Shown: positions 1 through 6,142 of the stretch, piece after piece | Layout of the letters: every line of letters starts with the position of its first letter | Numbering within the stretch: the first letter of the stretch is position 1 | Assembly (NCBI GenBank): GCA_011526275.1 | Contig: WTJP01000170.1 | Span: 1-6,142 of the forward strand | Direction: 5' to 3' | Source: Candidatus Arcticimaribacter sp. | Lineage (GTDB): Bacteria; Bacteroidota; Bacteroidia; Flavobacteriales; Flavobacteriaceae | Length of the DNA stretch: 6,142 bases | Notes under the pieces: model-generated | Told to the model about the DNA's origin: nothing | Database searches by the model: none | What the model saw: only the letters and a program-made list of their open reading frames with translations | Program-made: the position numbers and the translations under genes

Positions 1-51
1 TTAAAGATTGACGAGATGGAGGTAAATGCATGGGAGTCATTGACCAAATAA
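1..51 (+). CDS. C-terminal tail of an upstream gene (partial)
   Basis: Forward frame 1 is open from the window edge to a TAA at 49-51 and reads LKIDEMEVNAWESLTK followed by stop. The other two forward frames hit stops within the first few codons or by about base 32. The composition (mixed charged and hydrophobic residues, one Trp) is believable for the end of a soluble protein, but 16 residues are too few to identify a family. If real, the gene runs in the same direction as the susC/susD pair and ends 184 bases before the susC start. It could instead be a chance open stretch, or an upstream gene could end further left. Confidence 0.4.
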   Translation, partial: LKIDEMEVNAWESLTK

Positions 52-99
52 ATTATTGAGAATAATCCTGTTTCATTTTCATCTTTTTACTCGGCACTA

Positions 100-159
100 G
101 AACTCAACTGTTTTTAGAAGTCGCAACTGCTTTTTTAAGATTAAAAACAATTGAGGTTC
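100..159. repeat. Imperfect inverted repeat in the susC leader
   Basis: The left arm, GAACTCAACTGTTTTTA (100-116), is complementary to the right arm, TAAAAACAATTGAGGTTC (142-159). The core is 13 of 14 paired positions, and one bulged base extends the pairing to GAAC/GTTC at the outer end. The spacer is 25 bases. No T-run follows the right arm, so it does not look like a forward terminator for the upstream gene. It could form a leader RNA hairpin if transcription starts upstream of it, or act as a protein-binding site on DNA if the start is the downstream candidate near 220. Role unknown. Confidence 0.5.
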
Positions 160-183
160 ATTGCTTTAAATGTTAGAAAAGAC

Positions 184-213
184 TTGTTTTTCTTTAACAA
201 TTCTTTAACTTTA
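184..213 (+). promoter_or_regulatory. Candidate Bacteroidota-type promoter for susC/susD
   Basis: TTG at 184-186 is followed after 19 bases by TAACTTTA at 206-213. This resembles the Bacteroidota primary-sigma pattern of a -33 TTG box and a -7 TAnnTTTG box, with A in place of the final G. Transcription would start near 220 and leave a leader of only about 15 nucleotides. The region is AT-rich, so a chance match is possible, and a start further upstream that includes the inverted repeat at 100-159 is a real alternative. Confidence 0.35.
190..209 (+). repeat. Direct repeat TTCTTTAAC x2 on an 11-bp period
   Basis: TTCTTTAAC occurs exactly at 190-198 and again at 201-209. The two copies are offset by 11 bp, about one helical turn, so both would lie on the same DNA face. 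The second copy overlaps the candidate -7 box. That arrangement suits binding of a regulator or a repeated sigma-region contact, but low sequence complexity is a competing explanation. Confidence 0.4.
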
Positions 214-235
214 CCAGAATCAAACTATTTTATTT

Positions 236-3200
236 ATGAAAAAATCAATACTCTTTGCCTGTGCGCTCATGCTATCTGCGTGGACAGTACTGGCACAAAA
301 GGCCATTAGTGGTACTGTTCTCGACGAGGCAGGCGTGCCACTACCGGGCGCAACCGTTCTTGTTCAAGGGACAAGCAATGGTGTTACAACTGATTTTGAT
401 GGTAATTTCAACATTGAAGCTGCTGAAGGCGATACGCTTGAGGTGAGCTTTGTTGGATATACCAATCAAACGCTTGTTGTTGGAGCTGCCGACAGCTACT
501 CCATTGCCTTAGCACCTGGAAACGAACTTGAGGAAGTTGTTGTAACTTCTTTGGGGATCAAACGTGAAGCCAAGGCCATTGGTTATGCGGTACAAACGGT
601 AAAAAGCGAAGACATTTCCAACTCAGGAAGTAACAGTGCAATTGACGCCTTAGTAGGTAAAGCCGCTGGGGTACAAATTACACGTTCTTCTGGTTCTGCT
701 GGGGGTGGTTCGCGTATTCTTGTTCGTGGGGTTACTTCCATGATTGGTAACAACCAACCCTTAATCGTTATTGACGGGGTGCGTACCAACAATGAAACGC
801 TAAACTCTGGTTCTTCTACTGCAGGAACTGCACAGTCTAACCGTTTAATGGACCTTAACAACGACGATATTGAAAGCATCAACATCTTAAAAGGTTCTGC
901 AGCTACTGCGCTTTATGGTACAGCGGGTGCAGCAGGTGTAGTTGTGATCACAACAAAGAAAGGGTCTAAATCTCCAATGCAGGTGTCTTTCACCTCGCAA
1001 ATGGGAGTAGATGTGCTTTCTACTACCATTGACTTGCAAAATGAATTTGCACAGGGAGCTGGTGGAAGTTGGAGAAGAGGAACACAACCCAGATACCGTG
1101 ATTCTTCTACAGGTAACTCTGGATCTTGGGGACCACGTATGTCTGAATTAGAATTTTCTAATGGTGGCCCTGGTGATGTTCCTGGAACTGTAGATATTCG
1201 TTCAAGCGCTTTTGACGCTGAAGGAAACTATATCTATGACAACAATGGTTACTTAGTACCTAGAGGAACTGGTAATGGTCGTGCTGCGATTGTTTATGAC
1301 AATGTTCGCCCATTCTTTAGAGACGCCATGTCTAACCTCAACAGCTTAAGTATTAGTGGTGGAGATGATGTAGCAACCTATCACTTCTCTACTTCTTTCT
1401 TAACAAACGAAGGGATTGTACCAAACGAAGAATACGGACGTAAGACATTTAATCTTTCTTCTAGTATTAAAGCAAGTGATAAATTGAGCTTTACGACTAC
1501 AATGAACTATATCCGTTCTGACTATGATCGTATTCAGCAAGGTTCAAACACCTCTGGTTTATTATTAGGAATGTATAGAACGCCAGTTTCTTTTGACAAT
1601 GCCAACGGATTTAGCCCAGAAGACGCTGTAAACGAACGTTCTTCTTACATCTTCTCTAATGGACGTCAACGTAACTACCGCGGTGGTGGTGGATATGATA
1701 ACCCTTATTGGATTATCAACAACGCCCTTCGTGATGAAACGGTTAACCGTTTCTTCGGTAGTTTCCAAGCCAACTATAACCACAGCAAATGGGTAAATGT
1801 AGGTTTGAATATTGGTGCTGACTTCACCAGCGATATCCGTAAACAAAACTTTGAAATCGGTTCAAGAACCTCTTCTACTGGACGTGTGGATAAAACAGAG
1901 TTTACTACCTTCCAGACGGATGCTATCTTGAACATTACAGGGGGAGATGATATTACAGATAAATTAACTTTAAATTATCTTCTTGCATTCAACGCCTTCT
2001 CTTTCCAGCGTACAGCGCTCGATGTTACCGGTACTAACCTTGGATTCCAAGGATTTACTGACTTGAGTAATGCTGCCTTAACTACTGCTGGTGAAGACTT
2101 GTTGAAAAACACCCAAATGGGGATTGTAGGGCAAATCGAAGCTGCCTATGACGATACGTATTACTTAACAATTTCTGCTCGTCAAGATTACGATTCTCGC
2201 TTAGGAGTACCTGGAACAGAGTTTAAAGCATCTGATTATTCTTTTGTATACCCTGCTGTTTCTGCCTCTATTCTCTTGAGTGAATTACTTCCTCAAAACG
2301 ATGTGCTTTCTTTTGCTAAGCTTAGAGCATCTTGGGCACAAGTGGGTGGACCACCACCATTTTCTTATTTAACTTCTTCTGCTTACGAAACCACTTCTGT
2401 TGGAGACGGTTGGGGTGATAATATTCAATATCCTATCCAAGGAGTGACTGGATTTGAAGTAGATAACATTTTAGGAAACAACGAATTGAAGTCTGAGCTT
2501 ACTGAAGAGATTGAAGTAGGTGTGGATCTTCGTTTCCTCAATGGTCGTATCGGTTTAGATTTAGCTTACTATACACGTAAAATGACCGACGCGGTATTGA
2601 ACGCTTCTTTAGCTAAGTCAACAGGGTACACCAATGTTTGGTTAAACTCTGGAAAAATGTCCGGGAACGGTATTGAAGCTACCTTAAACTTAAACATCCT
2701 CGACAAAGAAGACTACGGTTGGAATTCACAAATCAACTATACCTCTAACGAGAATATTGTAGATGAATTAGCACCAGGTCTTGAACGTTTATATTTAGCT
2801 GGATTTAGCTCGGCTGGTACCTATCTTGTTGCTGGGAACCAATACGGTGCCATCTTTGGAGGTGCTTACTTGAGATCGGGTAACGATGGTCCAAGTGATG
2901 ACGGACTTAACATTCCTGATGGAGATATTGTAATCAATGATGATCCTGCTTCTAGAGAATATGGATACCAAGCTGTTGACCCACGTCAGCGTGCGATTGG
3001 AAATCCAAACCCAGATTTCATCATGGGATGGAACAACTCTTTCCGTATCAAAGACTTTAGACTTGGCTTCCTTTTAGACTGGAGAGAAGGTGGAGATATG
3101 TGGAACGGTACAGCTTGGGCGCTTTCATTCTTCGGAAGAACACCACTTACGGCTGAAACTCGTCAAGAAACTCCAGCTCCTATTCCTGGAGTATTACCGA

Positions 3201-3541
3201 ACGGTCAACCTAACAACATTGATGTAGTTCGTGATCAAGATTACTGGACTTCTTCTCTTGGAGGATTCGGTGCTGTTGGAGAGCAATTTGTTCAAGACGG
3301 TGGATGGGTAAGACTTCGTGAAGTAAGTCTTTCTTATGATATCCCAATGGATAAAGTTGGATTAAACTTTATCAAGAGTGGAACATTCAGTTTCATTGGT
3401 CGTAACCTGTGGTACACTACAGATTATGACGGTGTAGATCCAGAAACTTCTTTAACAGGATCTGGTAACGGACAAGGTTTTGACTATTTCAACATGCCGA
3501 ACACCCGTTCATTAATCTTTAAACTTAACTTAAATTTATAA
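236..3541 (+). CDS. susC: SusC/RagA-family TonB-linked outer-membrane transporter
   Basis: This is an outer-membrane barrel that imports a large nutrient together with the SusD-like lipoprotein encoded next door, energised by TonB-ExbB-ExbD. Seen in the 1101 residues: a signal peptide at 1-20 cleaved at VLA|Q; a carboxypeptidase-regulatory-like domain at about 22-95 (ISGTVLDEAGVPLPGATV, then the DFDGNF turn); a TonB-box-like ELEEVVVTSLG at 98-108; a plug at about 110-243 with LIVIDGVR (176-183) and the family signature LYGTAGAAGVVVITTKKG (226-243); then the beta-barrel to the C-terminus. GNPNPDF and LLDWREGGDMWNGT late in the barrel are typical of SusC proteins. Length is normal for the family. 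There is no N-terminal STN domain, so direct anti-sigma signalling is unlikely. The start at 236 is chosen because the signal peptide begins there; no Shine-Dalgarno precedes it (only A/T from 225), which is usual in this phylum. The substrate cannot be told from the sequence. The symbol denotes the family, not starch specificity. Confidence 0.96.
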   Translation: MKKSILFACALMLSAWTVLAQKAISGTVLDEAGVPLPGATVLVQGTSNGVTTDFDGNFNIEAAEGDTLEVSFVGYTNQTLVVGAADSYSIALAPGNELEEVVVTSLGIKREAKAIGYAVQTVKSEDISNSGSNSAIDALVGKAAGVQITRSSGSAGGGSRILVRGVTSMIGNNQPLIVIDGVRTNNETLNSGSSTAGTAQSNRLMDLNNDDIESINILKGSAATALYGTAGAAGVVVITTKKGSKSPMQVSFTSQMGVDVLSTTIDLQNEFAQGAGGSWRRGTQPRYRDSSTGNSGSWGPRMSELEFSNGGPGDVPGTVDIRSSAFDAEGNYIYDNNGYLVPRGTGNGRAAIVYDNVRPFFRDAMSNLNSLSISGGDDVATYHFSTSFLTNEGIVPNEEYGRKTFNLSSSIKASDKLSFTTTMNYIRSDYDRIQQGSNTSGLLLGMYRTPVSFDNANGFSPEDAVNERSSYIFSNGRQRNYRGGGGYDNPYWIINNALRDETVNRFFGSFQANYNHSKWVNVGLNIGADFTSDIRKQNFEIGSRTSSTGRVDKTEFTTFQTDAILNITGGDDITDKLTLNYLLAFNAFSFQRTALDVTGTNLGFQGFTDLSNAALTTAGEDLLKNTQMGIVGQIEAAYDDTYYLTISARQDYDSRLGVPGTEFKASDYSFVYPAVSASILLSELLPQNDVLSFAKLRASWAQVGGPPPFSYLTSSAYETTSVGDGWGDNIQYPIQGVTGFEVDNILGNNELKSELTEEIEVGVDLRFLNGRIGLDLAYYTRKMTDAVLNASLAKSTGYTNVWLNSGKMSGNGIEATLNLNILDKEDYGWNSQINYTSNENIVDELAPGLERLYLAGFSSAGTYLVAGNQYGAIFGGAYLRSGNDGPSDDGLNIPDGDIVINDDPASREYGYQAVDPRQRAIGNPNPDFIMGWNNSFRIKDFRLGFLLDWREGGDMWNGTAWALSFFGRTPLTAETRQETPAPIPGVLPNGQPNNIDVVRDQDYWTSSLGGFGAVGEQFVQDGGWVRLREVSLSYDIPMDKVGLNFIKSGTFSFIGRNLWYTTDYDGVDPETSLTGSGNGQGFDYFNMPNTRSLIFKLNLNL

Positions 3542-3545
3542 ACCT

Positions 3546-4910
3546 ATGAAAGCACTTAAATATTTCGTTTTAGGATGCCTTAGCGTTGGTTTTCTAATCT
3601 CGTGTGAGAGTTTTCTCGCCGAAGACATTAACGTCGATCCCAACAAACCAAGCAATGTTCCTGTGAGCGCCATGCTTCCAAACATTGAAATTCGCGTGGT
3701 TGATGTGTACGGAGGAGATACTTCTCGTTTTAACAGTATGCTATCACAACAGGTAGAAGGGGTGGCACGTCAGTGGACTTCCTTTAATAACTACAGTGGT
3801 TTAACGCCTAACCGTTTCGATACGGCTTGGGATAACTACTATGAGAATATTCTTGTAGAAGTAAATAACATGATTGCTGCTGCAGATGATCTTGGTTATC
3901 GCCACTATTCAGGAATTGGTAAAGTCTTAAAAGGTTTTGCCTTAATGAATATGACAGACTGCTGGGGTAATGTACCTTACTTCCAAGCTGCAGTACTTTA
4001 TCCAAATGCATCAGATGCAGAATTAATTTTAAGTCCTGAAATAGATTCACGTAGTGCAATTTATGATGAAGTTCTTTCTCTAATCACTGATGGTGAATCA
4101 GATTTGAATGGAGGAAACGGAGGGCTTGCTGTTGGATCAGACGATGTTATCTACGGTGGAGATATTGCTAAATGGCTTGATGCTATTAAAGCAATCAAAG
4201 CGCGTTATTACCTTCACAAAGGGGAATATGCACAAGCTGCTTCCAATGCACGAGATGCATTTGAAAGTCCAGAAGACAACATGTCTTACACCTATTCTGC
4301 TTCTCAACAAGCTGGATGGTGGAGATTTAATGACGGTCGTACTGGAGATATCGAATTTCATCCTTTTTTAAGAGATTTGATGACTGATCTTGGAGATACG
4401 GCTCGTTTAGCGATACTTGACCAAACCTTCATCACTTCGCATCCTTATCACAAGGCGGATTATGAGCAAGACTTGGTTTCTTATCGTGAAATGCAGTTTA
4501 TCATTGCTGAAAGTCTTCAACGTACAGGAGGTAGTGCTGCTCAAATCAATGACGCTTATTTTCAAGGAATTGCCGCTGCATTTTTTGAAGTAGGGGCGAC
4601 AGAGGCTGATTTGTTAGCTTATGTTAACAATCCAGATGTTGCATTGGATGGAACATCAGGAGATTTGAAAAAAATCCTTACGCAAAAATACTTAGGGCTA
4701 TATACACATCCTGAAGTGTTTAATGATCTAAGAAGAAACGACTACCCTGATTTAGGAATTGATTCTTCTTTTTCACCCACCTCTGGTTCTCTAATGCCAC
4801 AGCGTTGGAACTATCCTGGAGATGAGTTGTTATTCAACCAAAACTTTGCAGATCAAATTGGTTCTGCAACCTTGTTCTCACCAGCACCAGCTTGGGGATC
4901 AGGATTATAA
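3546..4910 (+). CDS. susD: SusD/RagB-family nutrient-binding surface lipoprotein
   Basis: This is the surface lid of the SusC-SusD importer: it captures substrate and closes over the SusC barrel. Seen in the 454 residues: a lipoprotein signal peptide with lipobox LISC (Cys20 would be lipidated) followed by acidic residues (ESFLAED), consistent with export to the cell surface; then NVDPNKPSNVP (29-39), the conserved start of the SusD-like_2 type; DCWGNVPYFQA (138-148); helices resembling TPR units at about 171-188 and 209-240; VSYREMQFIIAE (311-322); ILTQKYLGLYTHPEVFNDLRRNDYP (377-401); and LMPQRWNYPGDELLFN (416-431), all characteristic motifs in the expected order. Length is at the short end of the usual range, and the stretch between the TARLAIL region (285-291) and VSYRE is compact. 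The start lies 4 bases after the susC stop, so the genes are surely co-transcribed and probably translationally coupled. Family assignment is firm; ligand unknown. Confidence 0.95.
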   Translation: MKALKYFVLGCLSVGFLISCESFLAEDINVDPNKPSNVPVSAMLPNIEIRVVDVYGGDTSRFNSMLSQQVEGVARQWTSFNNYSGLTPNRFDTAWDNYYENILVEVNNMIAAADDLGYRHYSGIGKVLKGFALMNMTDCWGNVPYFQAAVLYPNASDAELILSPEIDSRSAIYDEVLSLITDGESDLNGGNGGLAVGSDDVIYGGDIAKWLDAIKAIKARYYLHKGEYAQAASNARDAFESPEDNMSYTYSASQQAGWWRFNDGRTGDIEFHPFLRDLMTDLGDTARLAILDQTFITSHPYHKADYEQDLVSYREMQFIIAESLQRTGGSAAQINDAYFQGIAAAFFEVGATEADLLAYVNNPDVALDGTSGDLKKILTQKYLGLYTHPEVFNDLRRNDYPDLGIDSSFSPTSGSLMPQRWNYPGDELLFNQNFADQIGSATLFSPAPAWGSGL

Positions 4911-4930
4911 AATAAAATTTAATTATTTTG

Positions 4931-4959
4931 AGCCACCCCTCGGGGTGGCTTTTTTTTTT
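4931..4959 (+). terminator. Rho-independent terminator of the susC/susD unit
   Basis: AGCCACCC (4931-4938) pairs perfectly with GGGTGGCT (4943-4950) around a CTCG tetraloop. This 8-bp, GC-rich stem is followed by a run of ten T (4950-4959, the first belonging to the stem). It lies 20 bases past the susD stop, so the transcript ends as a two-gene message. On the minus strand the same hairpin follows the convergent gene, but there the downstream side reads CAAAATAATTAAATTTTA, with no clean T-run, so reverse termination should be weaker. Confidence 0.93.
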
Positions 4960-6022
4960 ACAGTTGATACATAAACCCTAGCTGAAGGCTATTTAAATGT
5001 ATGGGCTGGTAGGGAGAAGTAGCTTGATGAATTGGTAAAACACCCATATTTAACTGTACTTCAAAAAAGATGTCTTGAGAAAACTCATAAGACAGCCCTA
5101 AGGGTAACGAAACAGGAGCTATTTTACGCAATTCGTCATCCAATTGAGTATAGATATCGCGGAAGCGCTTGTCATCTATATCGGTCCTTCTTCTACTGGC
5201 CAAACGTTGCTCTCTTTTTAAAGCAGTAGTGGCACGTAACCCTCCAAAAAAGGTCCATTTTTCAACTTGCTTTTCCAATAATAAATCAAGTCCCAAAGTA
5301 TTGTAAACTATAATTCGTTTTCCTTTCTCTCTTGGAAGGCGATAAAAATTATACCCCCCATTTTTCGCAAAAAAGACTAAACTTCTAACGCCTAAATTCT
5401 TTTTCCATTTCGTTCTATGCCCAAAGGCGTAATAAACAGAATTTCGGTTACTCAATTCGCCGTTGGCATAATTGGTCAATTGAGAATGATTAAAGCCTAG
5501 TTTTAAGAAAAAACGGGTACGTGCATCTCTATTTCTGTTGATTTGCTTTATCCTACCCTCCATCTTTTCAAAGTAGCGTATATCGAGTTCAAATTTTGAA
5601 CGGCTTTGATTTAAGTCTTTTGGGTTGTAGCCTTCGGTAATCTTCTTTTTTACTTGGAGGTAGTGGGTGCTGTCTAACTTAACCAAATACCCTCTTTTGG
5701 GCTTTTTACTCCACTTCGAATAATAGGTTTCCTTCACAAATGTATAAGCCCCAAGAGCTATACTATCGGTTTGGAAAATGTCGTTTTCTACATTGACAAT
5801 TACATCGCGATAAGCATTGTAACGGTAACCGTTGATTAATGGAGTAAAATAGGGATCCCCAATTATTTTTGGTGCTTGTTCTTCTGCATTGGATCTATTG
5901 GAATGATACAGATAATAATTGTATACATTTTTTGCATCTAAAGCATTGTTTTGCCGTAACTGGGAGAAACAAGTTCCAGCCGAAAAGGCAATGAAAAGAA
6001 AAGTGAGACAAATATTTTTCAT
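4958..6022 (-). CDS. Exported protein with probable C-terminal outer-membrane beta-barrel, function unknown
   Basis: I do not recognise a named family. Seen in the 354 residues: a signal peptide at 1-20 with cleavage at CFS|Q (Cys18 is not in a good lipobox, so a lipoprotein is unlikely); an N-terminal soluble part at about 21-165 with GDPYFTPLINGYRYNAYRD (55-73), a pattern I associate with uncharacterised Bacteroidota envelope proteins; a charged stretch at 140-170; then amphipathic, alternating segments suggestive of about eight strands (FFLKLGF at 171-177, SVYYAFG, RSLVFFA, IIVYNTLGLDLLLE, WTFFGGLRATTAL, VSLPLGLSYEF, IFFEVQLNMGV, LNSLQLGFMYQL at the C-terminus). A long, highly charged segment at about 268-300 (REQR, SRRRTDIDDKRFRD) would be an extracellular loop. 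The start at 6022 is fixed by the signal peptide. It converges on susD, ends inside the terminator T-run, and diverges from the gene at 6054. A structural or transport role is possible; nothing indicates an enzyme. Confidence 0.85.
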   Translation of the reverse strand: MKNICLTFLFIAFSAGTCFSQLRQNNALDAKNVYNYYLYHSNRSNAEEQAPKIIGDPYFTPLINGYRYNAYRDVIVNVENDIFQTDSIALGAYTFVKETYYSKWSKKPKRGYLVKLDSTHYLQVKKKITEGYNPKDLNQSRSKFELDIRYFEKMEGRIKQINRNRDARTRFFLKLGFNHSQLTNYANGELSNRNSVYYAFGHRTKWKKNLGVRSLVFFAKNGGYNFYRLPREKGKRIIVYNTLGLDLLLEKQVEKWTFFGGLRATTALKREQRLASRRRTDIDDKRFRDIYTQLDDELRKIAPVSLPLGLSYEFSQDIFFEVQLNMGVLPIHQATSPYQPIHLNSLQLGFMYQL

Positions 6023-6053
6023 AATTTACAGCAGTTTAAACAGCGGATTTTCG
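6023..6053. promoter_or_regulatory. 31-bp divergent intergenic gap with a short palindrome
   Basis: This is the whole space between the starts of two divergent exported-protein genes. It contains the 8-bp perfect palindrome GTTTAAAC (6034-6041), flanked by CAGCA and AGCGG. There is no clear TTG/TAnnTTTG promoter within the gap on either strand. On the forward strand, TATTTTTC at 6013-6020 resembles a -7 box but lacks a TTG at the expected distance. At least one promoter must therefore lie inside the neighbouring coding sequence. Confidence 0.3.
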
Positions 6054-6142
6054 ATGACAAAAAAACACTTCTTTTTACTTAGCCTATGCTGTTGGGCAAT
6101 CGTTGGCTTTTTCTATGGGCTTTATCAATTTAAAATAGAAAC
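6054..6142 (+). CDS. N-terminus of an exported or membrane-anchored protein (partial)
   Basis: ATG at 6054 opens a frame that stays open to the window edge (29 codons plus two bases). It begins MTKKHFFLLSLCCWAIVGFF and continues YGLYQFKIE. Two lysines followed by about 16 hydrophobic residues make a signal peptide or single membrane anchor. No lipobox is convincing (LSLCCW places Cys in the right area but without the small residue at -1). The family cannot be named. Another in-frame ATG lies at 5991, but using it would overlap the divergent gene by 32 bases and bury the signal sequence behind 21 extra residues, so 6054 is preferred. Confidence 0.7.
   Translation, partial: MTKKHFFLLSLCCWAIVGFFYGLYQFKIE

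Noticed and set aside
100..159. Reading the inverted repeat as the terminator of the upstream gene
   Set aside because: The stem is AT-rich with a 25-base spacer and the right arm is followed by ATTGCTTTAAATG, not a T-run.
225..235. Shine-Dalgarno site for susC
   Set aside because: The bases just before the ATG are only A and T, with no purine-rich GGAG-like match. Absence is usual in Bacteroidota, so this does not weaken the start.
255..446. Plus-strand 63-codon open frame near the susC start
   Set aside because: It overlaps the susC signal peptide and carboxypeptidase-like domain in another frame, with no features of its own.
583..1087. Minus-strand open frames of 100 and 66 codons inside susC
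   Set aside because: They lie fully antisense to strongly conserved plug-domain coding sequence, show no signal peptide or domain pattern, and their low-complexity Ser/Thr/Pro content is typical of reverse translation of that region.
1565..1846. Minus-strand 93-codon open frame inside susC
   Set aside because: It is antisense to the barrel, with no recognisable motif and no independent regulatory context.
3808..4371. Open frames on both strands inside susD (83, 87 and 74 codons)
   Set aside because: All overlap an intact SusD-like reading frame whose motifs continue unbroken through the region, so they are shadow frames.
5032..5229. Plus-strand 65-codon open frame
   Set aside because: It is antisense to the beta-barrel part of the 354-residue gene and its sequence resembles no protein family I know.
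1..6142. CRISPR arrays, insertion sequences, tRNA or rRNA genes, phage attachment sites
   Set aside because: No spaced direct-repeat array, transposase-like frame, terminal inverted repeats, or tRNA-like cloverleaf was seen on either strand. Nearly all of the window is accounted for by ordinary coding sequence.

Overview
The window looks like a chromosomal piece of a Bacteroidota genome, most likely the class Flavobacteriia. The clearest sign is a SusC/SusD (RagA/RagB-type) outer-membrane uptake pair, an architecture essentially confined to this phylum. Other signs are signal peptides that place Gln right after the cleavage site (LA|Q, FS|Q), AT-rich start regions without a Shine-Dalgarno sequence, and a weak match to the Bacteroidota promoter pattern (TTG, about 19 bp, then TAnnTTT) upstream of the pair. 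No genus can be named from this sequence alone.

Layout: bases 1-51 are probably the last 16 codons of an upstream gene. Bases 52-235 are a non-coding leader that holds an imperfect inverted repeat (100-159), a 9-bp direct repeat on an 11-bp period (190-209) and a candidate promoter. Bases 236-3541 encode a complete SusC-family TonB-dependent transporter of 1101 residues. After 4 bases, 3546-4910 encode a complete SusD-like lipoprotein of 454 residues. A strong Rho-independent terminator (4931-4959) closes this two-gene unit. On the opposite strand, 4958-6022 encodes a secreted or outer-membrane protein of 354 residues with a probable C-terminal beta-barrel and no function I can name. Diverging from it across a 31-bp gap, the first 29 codons of another exported or membrane-anchored protein run off the window end at 6142.

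How the genes work together: SusC is the barrel and SusD the surface lipoprotein lid. Together they bind a large nutrient (glycan or peptide) outside the cell and import it with TonB energy. No glycoside hydrolase, peptidase, sulfatase, SusE/F-like binding protein or regulator lies inside the window, so the substrate cannot be read from context. SusC has no N-terminal STN signalling domain, which argues against direct control through a FecR/ECF-sigma pair. The 354-residue gene points the other way and ends at the same terminator, so it is probably not part of the uptake operon.

No CRISPR array, insertion sequence, tRNA, rRNA or clearly new multi-gene system was seen. The items most worth a second look are the structured leader upstream of susC, the unassigned barrel-like protein on the minus strand, and the shared convergent terminator.
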